A DNA stretch of 41,999 nucleotides from Pseudomonas sp. 10-1B (GCF_000935045.1 NZ_JYKS01000062.1:1-41999), one strand, 5' to 3'; shown: positions 24,947 through 34,089, counted from the stretch's first letter. Numbers and translations: made by a program. Notes: a model not told the origin generated them from the letters alone.

Positions 24947-26881
24947 GTGTCTGCCATCCTCTCACTGTTACGAAGCCGCCTTTTGCGGCCTGTGTTTGTT
25001 GCCCTTGGTATCGCCCTTTTGGTGCAGGTGCTGGTTGCCGTTGCGCTCACCCGAAGCACGGTCACCGCCCTGGAAGCCGACCTTGGCGAACGCCTGGGCA
25101 ATGATAGCCGCCAGCTCGCCGGCGAACTGGAGCAAGCCGGGCAAGATGTGCGCTCGGGCCTCGATGGCCTGTCCAGCAGCACCCGCCAGCGCCTGAGCGC
25201 GGGCCTTTCCACCCGCCTGCAGGACGAACAGCAGCAACTGCGCGCAACCTTGGAAAAGAACCTCAAGGACTCCGCCAACGATATGGCCGAGCTACTGGCT
25301 TCGGTTGCCCCGCGAGCGATCTGGGACAACGACGTGCCGGTGCTCTCCGACTTCGCCCGGCGCGCCCAGCGCAATCCCAATGTTCTGTTCGTGGTCTACG
25401 ACGATGCCCAGGGCCAGCACCTGACCCGCTACCTGAACCGGCAAAACCCGATCAACCAGGCGTTGATGGACAAGGGCCAGGGCGAGCGCGCCCTGGACAA
25501 GGTGATTGATGCGGCCCGGCGCGACCCGGGGGTGTACTTCGTCGAAGCCTCGATCAACCCCAATGGCGCAGAAATCGGCAAGGTGCTGATGGGGGTTTCC
25601 ACGGCCGGTATCGAGCAGGAGCTCAAGGCTCTCGATCAGCGCTTCGCGGCCTTGATTGCCAGTGGCGAACAACTGGTAGGCGACAGCTTGGTCGGCGCCG
25701 CCGCCGAAAGTGGCAAGACCCTGCGCGAGCGCCTGGAGAAGGCGCAGGGCAGCGCTGCCGCCATGCAGGCCAATACTGCACAGACCGTGCGCGATGCCGC
25801 GGCCGAGCTGCGTTGGCGCATCGGCCTGGGCCTGGTGCTGGTTGGCCTTGGCGTGCTGGTGGTGGTGGCGGTGGTGCTTGGCCGCCGGGTGCTGAGCAAA
25901 CTGCGCCTGTTGATTGCCGCCCTCGACGACCTGGCGGCCGGCGAAGGCGACCTGACCAAGCGCGTGCCCCTCGACAGTCGCGACGAAATCGGCGACATGG
26001 CTTCGGCGGTCAACCGCTTCGTCGACAAGTTGCAGCCTATCGTGCGCGAGGCGGGTGAAGTGGCGCAGCGGACCGGTGTGGAGATTGGCGCGATGGCCCA
26101 GCGCAATGCCGGTGCCGATGCCGCCGCCGCGCTACAGCGCGATGAAGTGGCGGCCAGCCTGCGCGACCTGTCGAGCATGGCTGACGAAGCCCAGGCCGAA
26201 AGCCATGCGATGCAGGCGGCTCTGCAGCAGGTGGTGGATATTCGCCAGGCCACCGACGAGAACAGCCGCAGCTCGACCCAGCTGGCGAGCTTGATCGAGA
26301 ACCTGGCCGGCCAAGTGGAGACGGGCTCCCAGGTGATCGAGCGCCTGGCCAAGCAGAGTGAGCAGATCGAAGTGGTGCTGACGGTTATTCACGGCATCGC
26401 CGAGCAGACCAACCTGCTGGCCTTGAACGCCGCCATCGAGGCGGCCAGGGCAGGCGAGACCGGGCGCGGGTTTGCCGTGGTGGCCGATGAGGTGCGGGCG
26501 CTTGCGAGCAAGACGCAAAGCTCCACTGGCGATATCCAGTCGCACATCGCCGCGTTGCAGAAGGGCGCCAAGGAAGCCGTGGCTACTATCAGCCAGGCCG
26601 GGCTCAAGGCCAGTGAAGGCCTGTTGGTGCTGCGCGACAACGAACGTCGCCAGCAGTCGGTGCAGGCGGCAGTGGAGCAGGTGCATGCGGCCATCGGCCT
26701 GGCCACCCGCGCGGCCGAGCAACAGGCGTATGGAGCGCAGGCAGTGCGCGGGCGGGTCGAGACCATCCATGCTCAGGCTGAGCGCTCGGCTGAAGTGGTG
26801 ATGCAGACCACCGCCAGCAGCAAGGTGCTGGATGATCTGGCCGCGCAGCTGCGGGCGAGCCTGGGGCAGTTCAGGGCTTGA
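24947..26881 (+). CDS. Methyl-accepting chemotaxis protein
   Basis: Transmembrane chemoreceptor of 644 residues. TM1 (about 13-35) is followed by a periplasmic region of about 250 residues with coiled-coil character near residues 40-110 and a PAS/Cache-like core (AIWDNDVPVLSDFARRAQ...VLFVVYDDAQGQHL). TM2 (about 290-312), HAMP (about 312-365) and the signalling domain with the conserved hairpin tip IAEQTNLLALNAAIEAARAGE at about 483-503 follow. The ligand is not predictable from sequence alone. The start is GTG at 24947, behind ACGAGGG; the longer ORF from 24848 lacks a site and begins in the REP-rich gap. No CheB/R or histidine-kinase genes are nearby, so it works with chemotaxis proteins encoded elsewhere. 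Confidence 0.95.
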   Translation: MSAILSLLRSRLLRPVFVALGIALLVQVLVAVALTRSTVTALEADLGERLGNDSRQLAGELEQAGQDVRSGLDGLSSSTRQRLSAGLSTRLQDEQQQLRATLEKNLKDSANDMAELLASVAPRAIWDNDVPVLSDFARRAQRNPNVLFVVYDDAQGQHLTRYLNRQNPINQALMDKGQGERALDKVIDAARRDPGVYFVEASINPNGAEIGKVLMGVSTAGIEQELKALDQRFAALIASGEQLVGDSLVGAAAESGKTLRERLEKAQGSAAAMQANTAQTVRDAAAELRWRIGLGLVLVGLGVLVVVAVVLGRRVLSKLRLLIAALDDLAAGEGDLTKRVPLDSRDEIGDMASAVNRFVDKLQPIVREAGEVAQRTGVEIGAMAQRNAGADAAAALQRDEVAASLRDLSSMADEAQAESHAMQAALQQVVDIRQATDENSRSSTQLASLIENLAGQVETGSQVIERLAKQSEQIEVVLTVIHGIAEQTNLLALNAAIEAARAGETGRGFAVVADEVRALASKTQSSTGDIQSHIAALQKGAKEAVATISQAGLKASEGLLVLRDNERRQQSVQAAVEQVHAAIGLATRAAEQQAYGAQAVRGRVETIHAQAERSAEVVMQTTASSKVLDDLAAQLRASLGQFRA

Positions 26882-26892
26882 TTGCCTGAGCT

Positions 26893-26981
26893 GGCCCTAT
26901 CGCCGGCGAGCCGGCTCCCACAGGCATGGCGCAGGCCCTGAGAGCGGCGCGATACCTGTGGGAGCGGGCGTGCCCGCGAAC
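26893..26981. repeat. Mixed-type REP pair
   Basis: A GGCCCTATCGCCGGCGAGCCGG-type unit (26893-26924) faces a CCTGTGGGAGCGGGCGTGCCCGCG-type unit (26955-26981). The two arms match mainly in the shared CTCCCACAGG part, so this pair joins two REP subtypes. It lies between two convergent genes. Confidence 0.8.
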
Positions 26982-26985
26982 GGGG

Positions 26986-28551
26986 TTATGCCTTGTTCAG
27001 ATACATACGCGTAGTCAGCAGGTAAACCGGCAACCCCGACACCACGATCAGCAGCGCCGCATAAGGCGCTGCCGCCGCAAACTCGACATTGGCCGTATGA
27101 GCCCACACCTCGGTGGCCAAAGTGGTCATGCCGGTGGGGCTGAGCAGCAAGGTGGCGGTCAGCTCCTTCATGGCATCCAGGAACACCAGCGCAAAGGCCG
27201 CCGCCATGGCCGGGAAGATGATCGGCAGGGTCACCCGGCAGAACGCGGCAAAGCTGCTTGCACCTAGCGTGCGTGCGGCCTCTTCCAGCGTCGGCGAAGC
27301 CTTGTTTAGCGCGGTACGCACCGGCGACTGGGCCAGCGGCAGGAACAGCAGCGCATAGGCCAGCAGCAACAGTGCTGTGGTCTGGTACAGCGCCGGCACG
27401 TAATGCAAGGCGAAGAACACCAGGGTCAGGGCGATCACCAGGCCGGGCAGGGCGTGCAGCAGGTACGGCAGGCGCTCGGCCCAGATAGCCAGGCGGCCCT
27501 TGTAGCGCACCACCAGGAAGCTGATCGGCAGGGCCAGCAGCACGCAGAAGCCGGCTCCGCCAAGTGACACCGACAGCGAGGTGAACAGCGCCTTGGAGAT
27601 GGCTGCCACCGGGAATGCCGCCGACGAACCGACGCTCAGCCAGTAGCCGAGCATGGCCAGCGGAATACCGCTGCCCAGCACTGCCAGGCCCACGCAGAGC
27701 AGCTGCGCCGGCATCGCCCAGCCGCGCAGCCGCACCGGTTGCGCGCGCCGTGCCACGCCTTGGCCGATGCGCACATGACGGGCTTTACCGCGTACCCGCA
27801 ACTCCAGCCACAGCATCACCAGGCACATCGCCAGCAGCACGGCAGACAGCATGGCCGCGTTGGCATTGCTGAACTCCAGTTCGAACTGCTGGTAGATCGC
27901 CGTGGTGAAGGTTTGCAGGCCGAGGATCGACAAGGCGCCGAATTCCACCAACATGTGCAGGGCGATCAGCAGCGCACCGCCCAGCATCGACGGCCACAGC
28001 AGCGGTAAGGTGACCTTGATGAACACGCCCCAGCGGCTGCAACCCAGGGTACGTGCCGACTCCTCCAGCGAAGTGTCGAGGTTGCGCAGGGTGGCGGCCA
28101 CGGGCAGGAACACCAGCGGGTACTTGGACAGGGCCATGACCATGATCGCCCCGCCCAGGCCTTCGAAGTCCGAGCTCAGCGACACCCAGGTGAAGCTGCT
28201 GACGAACGACGGTACGGCGAACGGCAGGCACAGCACCACGCCCCACAGCCGGCGGCCCGCCAGGTTGCTGCGCTCCAGCAGCCAGGCCAGGGCCAGGCCG
28301 ACCACCATGCAGGTCAGCGTCACCCCGACCATCAGCATCAGGGTGTTGCGCATCAGCCCCCAGACAAAGGGGCGCCACAGCAGGTACAAGGCTTCGCGCC
28401 AGCCGGCTTCCCAGGCTTTGATGGCGACATACAGCAGTGGCAGCAAGCTCATCGCCACCAGGAACAGCACAGGCAGCACCACCCAGATGGAGGGGCGCTT
28501 GCGGCGCGGTACGAAGCGTACCGGCACCGGTTCGGACAGGGCGGCGGTCAT
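26986..28551 (-). CDS. Iron-type ABC transporter permease (FbpB family)
   Basis: Inner-membrane permease of 521 residues made of two fused permease halves, each with about six membrane segments and an EAA-like cytoplasmic loop (EESARTLGCSRWGVFIKVTLPLL near 165-190; EEAARTLGASSFAAFCRVTLPIIFP near 430-455). The fused form is typical of ferric-iron (FbpB/SfuB) and thiamine importers. The ATG at 28551 overlaps the stop of the binding-protein gene by one base, so the pair is translationally coupled. No ATPase gene follows; the next features are a REP pair and a convergent gene. The substrate is inferred from the partner. Confidence 0.92.
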   Translation of the reverse strand: MTAALSEPVPVRFVPRRKRPSIWVVLPVLFLVAMSLLPLLYVAIKAWEAGWREALYLLWRPFVWGLMRNTLMLMVGVTLTCMVVGLALAWLLERSNLAGRRLWGVVLCLPFAVPSFVSSFTWVSLSSDFEGLGGAIMVMALSKYPLVFLPVAATLRNLDTSLEESARTLGCSRWGVFIKVTLPLLWPSMLGGALLIALHMLVEFGALSILGLQTFTTAIYQQFELEFSNANAAMLSAVLLAMCLVMLWLELRVRGKARHVRIGQGVARRAQPVRLRGWAMPAQLLCVGLAVLGSGIPLAMLGYWLSVGSSAAFPVAAISKALFTSLSVSLGGAGFCVLLALPISFLVVRYKGRLAIWAERLPYLLHALPGLVIALTLVFFALHYVPALYQTTALLLLAYALLFLPLAQSPVRTALNKASPTLEEAARTLGASSFAAFCRVTLPIIFPAMAAAFALVFLDAMKELTATLLLSPTGMTTLATEVWAHTANVEFAAAAPYAALLIVVSGLPVYLLTTRMYLNKA

Positions 28552-29564
28552 CAGAGCAGGCCGACCTCGCGTTCCAGCTCCAGGGCTTCCTCGGCATTGC
28601 CCAGGTCAGCCGGCGAGATCTTCGGCGGGCGCAAGTCCTCGAACGGCTTCAGGCCACGATCGGAAACCATGCCCTTGTGCAGCGGGTACTCGGCGGTGGT
28701 TTGGGTGATCACGCGCTGGCCTTCTTCGCTGGCCATCCAGTTGAGCAGGGCCTGGGCTTCTTTCGGGTGCTTGCTGGCCTTGACCGCAGCGGCGCCGGAG
28801 ATGGTCACCAGGTTGCCGGCATCGCCATCGGCCAGGTAGTACAGCTTGGAGTCGAGCTTGCCGCGCTCACGCTCCAAGGCGTACCAGTAATAGTTGTTCA
28901 CCAGTACCGCGGCGACTTCGCCTTTTTCCACGGCCTTGAGTGCGACCATGTTGTTGGTGTAGGTCTTTCCGAAGGCTTTCAGGCCGGTCAGCCATTCTTC
29001 GGTGGCTTCGCGGCCGTGCATTTTCAGGATGGCCACGGCCTGTTCCTGGAATGCGCCACTGGTCGGCACGTAGCCGACGCGGCCATCCCATTCAGGGTCG
29101 GCGAAGTCCATGACGGTGGTCGGCAGGTCTTTTTCGTCGATCTTCTTCGGGTTGTAGACCACGACCCGGGTACGCGCGGTGACGCCCATCCAGGTGCCGT
29201 TGGCGGCTACGTATTCCTTGGGCAGCATGTTCAGCGTGGCGTCGTCGATCTTCGCCAGCAGGCCTAGCTCGCCCAGGTTGTTCAAGGGCGGGGACTCTTC
29301 GGTATAGATGATGTCGGCCGGCGAGCGGTCGCCTTCCTCGATGATCTGGCTGGCCAGCTGGTTGCTGCTGCCCTTGCGGATGTTGATGTGAATACCGGTC
29401 TTGGCCTCGTAGGCCTGGGCGATGGCCTCGCCGATTTCCTTGTGCTGACCGTTGTACATGGTCAGGGTGACCGGTGCGTCTGCCATGGCGGCCGGAGCGC
29501 CGATGACCAGGCTCAGCACGGCGGCGGCCAGGGTGCGCATCAGCGGTTGCGGGCGGATCGTCAT
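28551..29564 (-). CDS. Periplasmic ferric-iron-type substrate-binding protein (FbpA family)
   Basis: Periplasmic binding protein of 337 residues with a signal peptide (about 1-29, cleavage after AAMA). It has the family start VTLTMYNGQHKE and a conserved VNNYYWYAL segment near residue 220, where the adjacent tyrosines match the Fe3+-coordinating pair of FbpA-like proteins. The start is ATG at 29564 (MTIRPQP), preceded by GAGGAAG on the minus strand; the longer frame to 29651 is rejected. It is coupled to the permease gene. A short palindrome upstream (AAACG/CGTTT, 29608-29621) may be a regulatory site. Confidence 0.92.
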   Translation of the reverse strand: MTIRPQPLMRTLAAAVLSLVIGAPAAMADAPVTLTMYNGQHKEIGEAIAQAYEAKTGIHINIRKGSSNQLASQIIEEGDRSPADIIYTEESPPLNNLGELGLLAKIDDATLNMLPKEYVAANGTWMGVTARTRVVVYNPKKIDEKDLPTTVMDFADPEWDGRVGYVPTSGAFQEQAVAILKMHGREATEEWLTGLKAFGKTYTNNMVALKAVEKGEVAAVLVNNYYWYALERERGKLDSKLYYLADGDAGNLVTISGAAAVKASKHPKEAQALLNWMASEEGQRVITQTTAEYPLHKGMVSDRGLKPFEDLRPPKISPADLGNAEEALELEREVGLL

Positions 29565-29607
29565 GCGGGTACTTCCTCGCTTACGGCTACATATTTGGAA
29601 ACAATGG

Positions 29608-29621
29608 TAAACGAAATCGTT
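29608..29621. promoter_or_regulatory. Candidate operator upstream of the iron-type ABC operon
   Basis: AAACG and CGTTT form a short inverted repeat around AAAT in an AT-rich segment about 45 bases before the binding-protein start. Fur regulation would fit the predicted substrate, but the match to the Fur 19-mer is poor. Confidence 0.3.
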
Positions 29622-29690
29622 TCTCAAGTGGCTGAGTGACAAGAAATTCATGGGCAGACAAAGGTGTAACAGCCTTGGAGGTGGGTTGAC

Positions 29691-29988
29691 TGTGCCGGCC
29701 TCTTCGCGGCTAAAGCCGCTCCCACCTCGACCGCATAGGCCTCAAGCCCTGTGCAATACCTGTGGGAGCTGGCTTGCCGGCGATGAGGCCGGTTCAGGCA
29801 ATACAAGGCAGTTACTCCCACCTCGACCGCATAGGCCTCAAGCCCTGTGCAGTACCTGTGGGAGCTGGCTTGCCGGCGATGAGGCCAGTCCGGGCAATAC
29901 AAGACAGTTGCTCCCGCAGAGTCACCACAGGGCCTGGTAAGTGCAACACCTGTGGGAGCGGCTTTAGCCGCGAAGAGGCCGGCACAGG
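29691..29988. repeat. REP cluster with 96-bp tandem duplication
   Basis: Outer units at 29691-29724 and 29952-29986 are near-perfect reverse complements (CTTCGCGGCTAAAGCCGCTCCCAC). Between them, a 96-base module (starting CTCCCACCTCGACCGC at 29719 and again at 29815, with a partial third start at 29911) is repeated in tandem with only a few substitutions. Each module contains a GTGGGAGCTGGCTTGCCGGCGATGAGGCC-type REP. The cluster fills the gap between the ABC operon and the tRNA genes. Confidence 0.9.
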
Positions 29989-30045
29989 TTTGCACTTTAT
30001 GGGCAATCGATGTCCGGAAGAGGGGGATACAAAAATCGCAGGCAA

Positions 30046-30077
30046 GAAAAAACCCACTAGCAAGCTAGTGGGTTTTT
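30046..30077 (-). terminator. Terminator of the tRNA-Leu pair
   Basis: On the minus strand AAAAACCCACTAGC pairs with GCTAGTGGGTTTTTT around a TT-centred loop, with a T tract at the end. It lies 3 bases past the downstream tRNA-Leu. Confidence 0.92.
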
Positions 30078-30080
30078 GTA

Positions 30081-30167
30081 TGGTGCCCAGGAGAAGACTC
30101 GAACTTCCACGACCGTTAAGTCACTGATACCTGAAACCAGCGCGTCTACCAATTCCGCCACCTGGGC
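30081..30167 (-). tRNA. tRNA-Leu (anticodon CAG), downstream copy
   Basis: 87-nt class II tRNA with encoded CCA (TGG at 30081-30083 on the plus strand). The acceptor stem is GCCCAGG/CCTGGGC, the D-arm has GGTAGACGCG, the anticodon stem CTGGT/ATCAG encloses the loop TTCAGGT (CAG), the variable arm is long, and the T-arm contains GTTCGAGTC. It differs from the second copy at two positions in the variable arm (GACTTAACGGTC against GGCTTAACGGCC), keeping pairing. Confidence 0.96.
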
Positions 30168-30254
30168 AAAGCTTTGCATCATCTGGTGAAGGCGACTATC
30201 GTTCGCTTTCACACAGTAGTAACAGATCCTTGGTCATCTGTTACTTGAAATATT

Positions 30255-30341
30255 TGGTGCCCAGGAGAAGACTCGAACTTCCACGGCCGTTAAGCCACTG
30301 ATACCTGAAACCAGCGCGTCTACCAATTCCGCCACCTGGGC
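30255..30341 (-). tRNA. tRNA-Leu (anticodon CAG), upstream copy
   Basis: Second copy of the same 87-nt tRNA-Leu(CAG) with encoded CCA, 87 bases upstream of the first on the minus strand, presumably processed from one transcript that ends at the terminator at 30046. The two variable-arm differences from the other copy are compensatory. The region 30342-30612 upstream contains its promoter and the leader of the divergent rnr; I see no gene there. Confidence 0.96.
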
Positions 30342-30612
30342 ACACATTCGAGACTACAAGATGCTTTACAGCGCCGTTCATCTCTACTACAACTTCGGGG
30401 TTGTCCGTCGTTGTGGTGCGCACTATACGGACGCTCTGGAGGGCTGTAAAGCCCCCAGTCGAAAAAAAATTCAAAAAATTCAACTTGTTGATTCCGCAGG
30501 CCTATTCCTGCTCGCCGGAGACGCCGGTGGGGCTGTCCAAGCCTGACATTTCCGGTTTCAATACGCCTATGCCAGAATTCATATCTATATACCCCAAGGT
30601 GAACCCCTTCTG

Positions 30613-33189
30613 ATGGCCGATTGGCAATCCCTCGATCCAGAGGCCGCTCGCGAAGCGGAAAAATACGACAACCCTATCCCCAGCCGTGAGCTGATCCTGC
30701 AGCGCCTCGCCGACCGTGGCGAACCGGCCGCACGCGAGGAGCTGGCGGCAGAGTTCGGTCTGTACGACGAAGACCAGATCGAAGCCCTGCGCCGTCGCCT
30801 GCGTGCCATGGAGCGTGATGGCCAGCTTATCTATACCCGACGCGGCACTTATGCCCCGGTAGACAAGCTGGACCTGATCTGCGGCCGGGTCTCCGGTCAC
30901 CGCGACGGTTTCGGCTTCCTCATTCCGGATGACGGCAGCGAAGACCTGTTCCTCAGCCCGTCGCAGATGCGCCTGGTGTTCGACGGTGACCGCGGCCTGG
31001 CCCGCGTTTCTGGCGTCGACCGCCGTGGCCGCCGTGAAGGCGTGCTGGTCGAAATCATTTCCCGGGCCCACGAAAGCGTGGTCGGCCGTTATTTCGAAGA
31101 GGGCGGCATCGGTTACGTGACGCCGGACAACCCGAAGATCCAGCAGGAAGTGCTGGTGACCGCCGGGCGTAACGGCGGCGCCAAGATCGGTCAGTTCGTC
31201 GAAATCAAGATCACCCACTGGCCAACCCCGCGCTTCCAGCCGCAAGGCGACGTGGTCGAGGTCATCGGCAACTATATGGCGCCGGGCATGGAAATCGACG
31301 TTGCCCTGCGCAGCTACGACATTCCGCACGTCTGGCCCAAGGACGTGATCAAGGAAGCGCGCAAGTTCCGCTCCGAAGTCGAAGAGAAAGACAAAGAGAA
31401 GCGCGTCGACCTGCGCCATCTGCCATTCGTCACCATCGACGGCGAGGATGCCCGCGACTTCGACGACGCAGTTTATTGCGAACCGCTGGGCAAGCTGCGC
31501 CTGTTCTCCGGTGGCTGGCGTCTGTACGTGGCTATCGCCGACGTGTCCAGCTACGTGCGCCTGGGCTCGGCGCTGGATGTCGAGGCCCAGCAGCGCGGCA
31601 ACTCGGTGTACTTCCCCGAGCGCGTGGTGCCGATGCTTCCCGAAGAGCTGTCCAACGGCCTGTGCTCGCTGAACCCGCACGTCGATCGCCTGGCCATGGT
31701 CTGTGAAATGACCATGAACAAAGCCGGCCAGATGGTCGACTACCAGTTCTACGAAGGAGTGATCCATTCCCACGCCCGCCTGACCTACAACAAGGTCAGC
31801 AGCATGCTCGAACACGCCCGCACCCGTGAGGGCAAGGCGCTGCGCGAGGAATACAAGGCAGTCGTGCCAGACCTGAAGAACCTGTACAACCTGTACAAGG
31901 TGTTGGTGGATGCCCGCCATACCCGCGGTGCCATCGACTTCGAGACCCAGGAAACCCGCATCATCTTCGGTGACGAACGCAAGATCGCGGAAATCCGCCC
32001 GACCGTGCGCAACGACGCCCACAAGCTGATCGAGGAATGCATGCTGGCGGCCAACGTCGCCACCGCCGAGTTCCTGCAGAAGCACGGCGTGCCGGCCCTG
32101 TACCGGGTGCACGACGGCCCGCCGCCGGAGCGCCTGGAAAAACTGCGCGCCTTCCTTGGCGAGCTGGGCCTGACCCTGCACAAGGGCAAGGACCCGTCGC
32201 CGAAGGACTACCAGGCCCTGCTGGCGAGCATCGCCGGGCGCCCGGACTTCCACCTGATCCAGACGGTGATGCTGCGCTCGCTGAGCCAGGCGGTGTACAG
32301 CACCGACAACAACGGCCACTTCGGCCTGAACTACGAGGCGTACACCCACTTCACCTCGCCGATCCGCCGGTATCCGGACCTGCTGGTGCATCGCGCCATC
32401 CGCAGCATCATCCGCTCCAGGGTCGAGACCCCGCACGTCAAGCGTGCCGGCGCCATGAGCATCCCCAAGGCGCGTATCTACCCGTACGACGAGAACACCC
32501 TCGAGCAACTCGGCGAGCAGTGCTCGATGACCGAGCGCCGCGCCGATGAAGCGACTCGTGACGTGGTCAACTGGCTCAAGTGCGAGTACATGAAGGACCG
32601 CGTGGGCGAGACCTTCCCGGGTGTGATCACCGCGGTGACCGGTTTTGGCCTGTTCGTCGAACTGACCGACATCTATGTAGAAGGCCTGGTGCATGTGAGT
32701 GCGCTGCCGGGCGACTACTACCACTTCGACCCGGTTCACCACCGCCTTTCCGGCGAGCGCACCGGGCGCAGCTTCCGTCTGGGCGACACCATTGAAGTCA
32801 AGGTCATGCGGGTTGACCTGGACGAGCGCAAGATCGACTTCGAAGTGTCGCAACAGACCCTCGCCGCACCGATCGGCCGCAAGCAACGTGGCGCCGCGCC
32901 GGTTGCCGACAAGGCCGAGCCGGCCCCGGTCGAGGCCAAGGCCACGCCGAAGCCACGCAGCCGCAAGAGCGAAGCCGCCGAGGCGTACTTCCCGAAAGAC
33001 GCCGTGCAGCGTAACGCCGAAGTGCGCAAGAGCCGCGAAATGAAGAAGGCGCTGATGAGCGAGGCGCGCACTGGCGGCCATGCCAGCAGCAAGTCGGACA
33101 AGGGTGGCAAGGCCGCCGGCAAGCCGACCAAGCACCGTAAAGGCCCGCCGAAGTCCGGCGCGCCACGCAAGAGCAAGAGCAAGTCATGA
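30613..33189 (+). CDS. rnr: Ribonuclease R
   Basis: Processive 3'-to-5' exoribonuclease of the RNase II family that degrades structured RNA. The 858-residue protein has an N-terminal winged-helix (about 20-85), cold-shock domains (about 85-255), the RNB catalytic domain with DARDFDDAVYC near 278-288 (the metal-binding aspartates), an S1 domain (about 660-745) and a long Lys/Arg/Ala-rich basic tail (about 750-858). Its length is slightly above E. coli RNase R because of the tail. The ATG at 30613 follows AAGGTGAA; rlmB overlaps the stop by 4 bases. Confidence 0.97.
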   Translation: MADWQSLDPEAAREAEKYDNPIPSRELILQRLADRGEPAAREELAAEFGLYDEDQIEALRRRLRAMERDGQLIYTRRGTYAPVDKLDLICGRVSGHRDGFGFLIPDDGSEDLFLSPSQMRLVFDGDRGLARVSGVDRRGRREGVLVEIISRAHESVVGRYFEEGGIGYVTPDNPKIQQEVLVTAGRNGGAKIGQFVEIKITHWPTPRFQPQGDVVEVIGNYMAPGMEIDVALRSYDIPHVWPKDVIKEARKFRSEVEEKDKEKRVDLRHLPFVTIDGEDARDFDDAVYCEPLGKLRLFSGGWRLYVAIADVSSYVRLGSALDVEAQQRGNSVYFPERVVPMLPEELSNGLCSLNPHVDRLAMVCEMTMNKAGQMVDYQFYEGVIHSHARLTYNKVSSMLEHARTREGKALREEYKAVVPDLKNLYNLYKVLVDARHTRGAIDFETQETRIIFGDERKIAEIRPTVRNDAHKLIEECMLAANVATAEFLQKHGVPALYRVHDGPPPERLEKLRAFLGELGLTLHKGKDPSPKDYQALLASIAGRPDFHLIQTVMLRSLSQAVYSTDNNGHFGLNYEAYTHFTSPIRRYPDLLVHRAIRSIIRSRVETPHVKRAGAMSIPKARIYPYDENTLEQLGEQCSMTERRADEATRDVVNWLKCEYMKDRVGETFPGVITAVTGFGLFVELTDIYVEGLVHVSALPGDYYHFDPVHHRLSGERTGRSFRLGDTIEVKVMRVDLDERKIDFEVSQQTLAAPIGRKQRGAAPVADKAEPAPVEAKATPKPRSRKSEAAEAYFPKDAVQRNAEVRKSREMKKALMSEARTGGHASSKSDKGGKAAGKPTKHRKGPPKSGAPRKSKSKS

Positions 33190-33932
33190 GTCAGCTGGAA
33201 AAGATCTACGGCGTGCACGCCGTGCAGGCATTGCTGCAGCACCATCCGAAGCGGGTCAAGCAGATCTGGCTTTCGGAAGGGCGCAGCGAACCGCGCCTGC
33301 AGGCCCTGCTGGCGCTGGCCGCGGAAAACCGCGTGGCGGTCGGCCAGGCCGAGCGCCGCGAGATGGATGCCTGGGTCGAGGGCGTGCACCAGGGCGTGGT
33401 CGCCGAGGTCAGCCCGAGCCAGGTGTGGGGCGAGCTGATGCTCGAAGAGCTGCTTGAGCGCACAGAAACTCCGCCGCTGATCCTGGTGCTGGACGGTGTG
33501 ACCGACCCGCATAACCTCGGCGCCTGCCTGCGCACCGCCGATGCGGCCGGGGCCACGGCGGTGATCGTGCCCAAGGACAAGTCTGCAACCCTTACCCCGG
33601 TTGTGCGCAAGGTGGCTTGCGGCGCGGCCGAGGTGATTCCGCTGGTAGCCGTGACCAACCTGGCGCGTACCCTGGAGAAGTTGCAGCAGCGTGGCCTGTG
33701 GGTGGTCGGTACCGCCGGCGAGGCCGAGCAGGAGATCTACCAGCAGGACCTGACCGGGCCGCTGGTGATGATCATGGGCGCGGAAGGCAAGGGCATGCGC
33801 CGGCTGACCCGCGAGCATTGCGATTTCCTGGTGAAATTGCCGATGGCCGGTAGCGTCAGCAGCCTGAACGTGTCGGTGGCGACTGGCGTGTGCCTGTTCG
33901 AGGCCGTGCGCCAGCGGCAGGCCAAGCGCTGA
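33186..33932 (+). CDS. rlmB: 23S rRNA (guanosine-2'-O-)-methyltransferase RlmB
   Basis: SPOUT-family enzyme that methylates the ribose of G2251 (E. coli numbering) in 23S rRNA with S-adenosylmethionine. The 248-residue protein has an N-terminal substrate-binding domain (about 1-75, starting KIYGVHAVQALL) and the knotted methyltransferase domain with NLGACLRTADAAGA, the MGAEGKGMRRL loop and the GSVSSLNVSVATG knot motif. The ATG overlaps the rnr stop by 4 bases, the usual rnr-rlmB unit. Confidence 0.97.
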   Translation: MSQLEKIYGVHAVQALLQHHPKRVKQIWLSEGRSEPRLQALLALAAENRVAVGQAERREMDAWVEGVHQGVVAEVSPSQVWGELMLEELLERTETPPLILVLDGVTDPHNLGACLRTADAAGATAVIVPKDKSATLTPVVRKVACGAAEVIPLVAVTNLARTLEKLQQRGLWVVGTAGEAEQEIYQQDLTGPLVMIMGAEGKGMRRLTREHCDFLVKLPMAGSVSSLNVSVATGVCLFEAVRQRQAKR

Positions 33933-33947
33933 TCCATAGCCTGTACC

Positions 33948-34041
33948 GGCCCTATCGCCGGCAAGCCAGCTCCCACAGGATCGTCACAGGTGCTGAACCC
34001 GGTGGGGTACCTGTGGGAGCTGGCTTGCCGGCGATAGGGCC
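33948..34041. repeat. Inverted REP pair after rlmB
   Basis: 33948-33979 and 34010-34041 are exact 32-base reverse complements (GGCCCTATCGCCGGCAAGCC core) around 30 bases. It is the same REP subtype and arrangement as 24728-24821. Confidence 0.93.
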
Positions 34042-34089
34042 AGAACAGGCATAAAGTGTTTCCGGCTGTTCAAATATTCACCAATCACC

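Noticed and set aside
29608..29621. Strong Fur box before the iron-type ABC operon
   Set aside because: Only a 5-base inverted repeat is present and the match to the 19-base Fur consensus is poor; kept only as a low-confidence operator.
30502..33135. Minus-strand open frame of 877 codons opposite rnr
   Set aside because: Antisense shadow of a recognised gene, without a start site or family resemblance.
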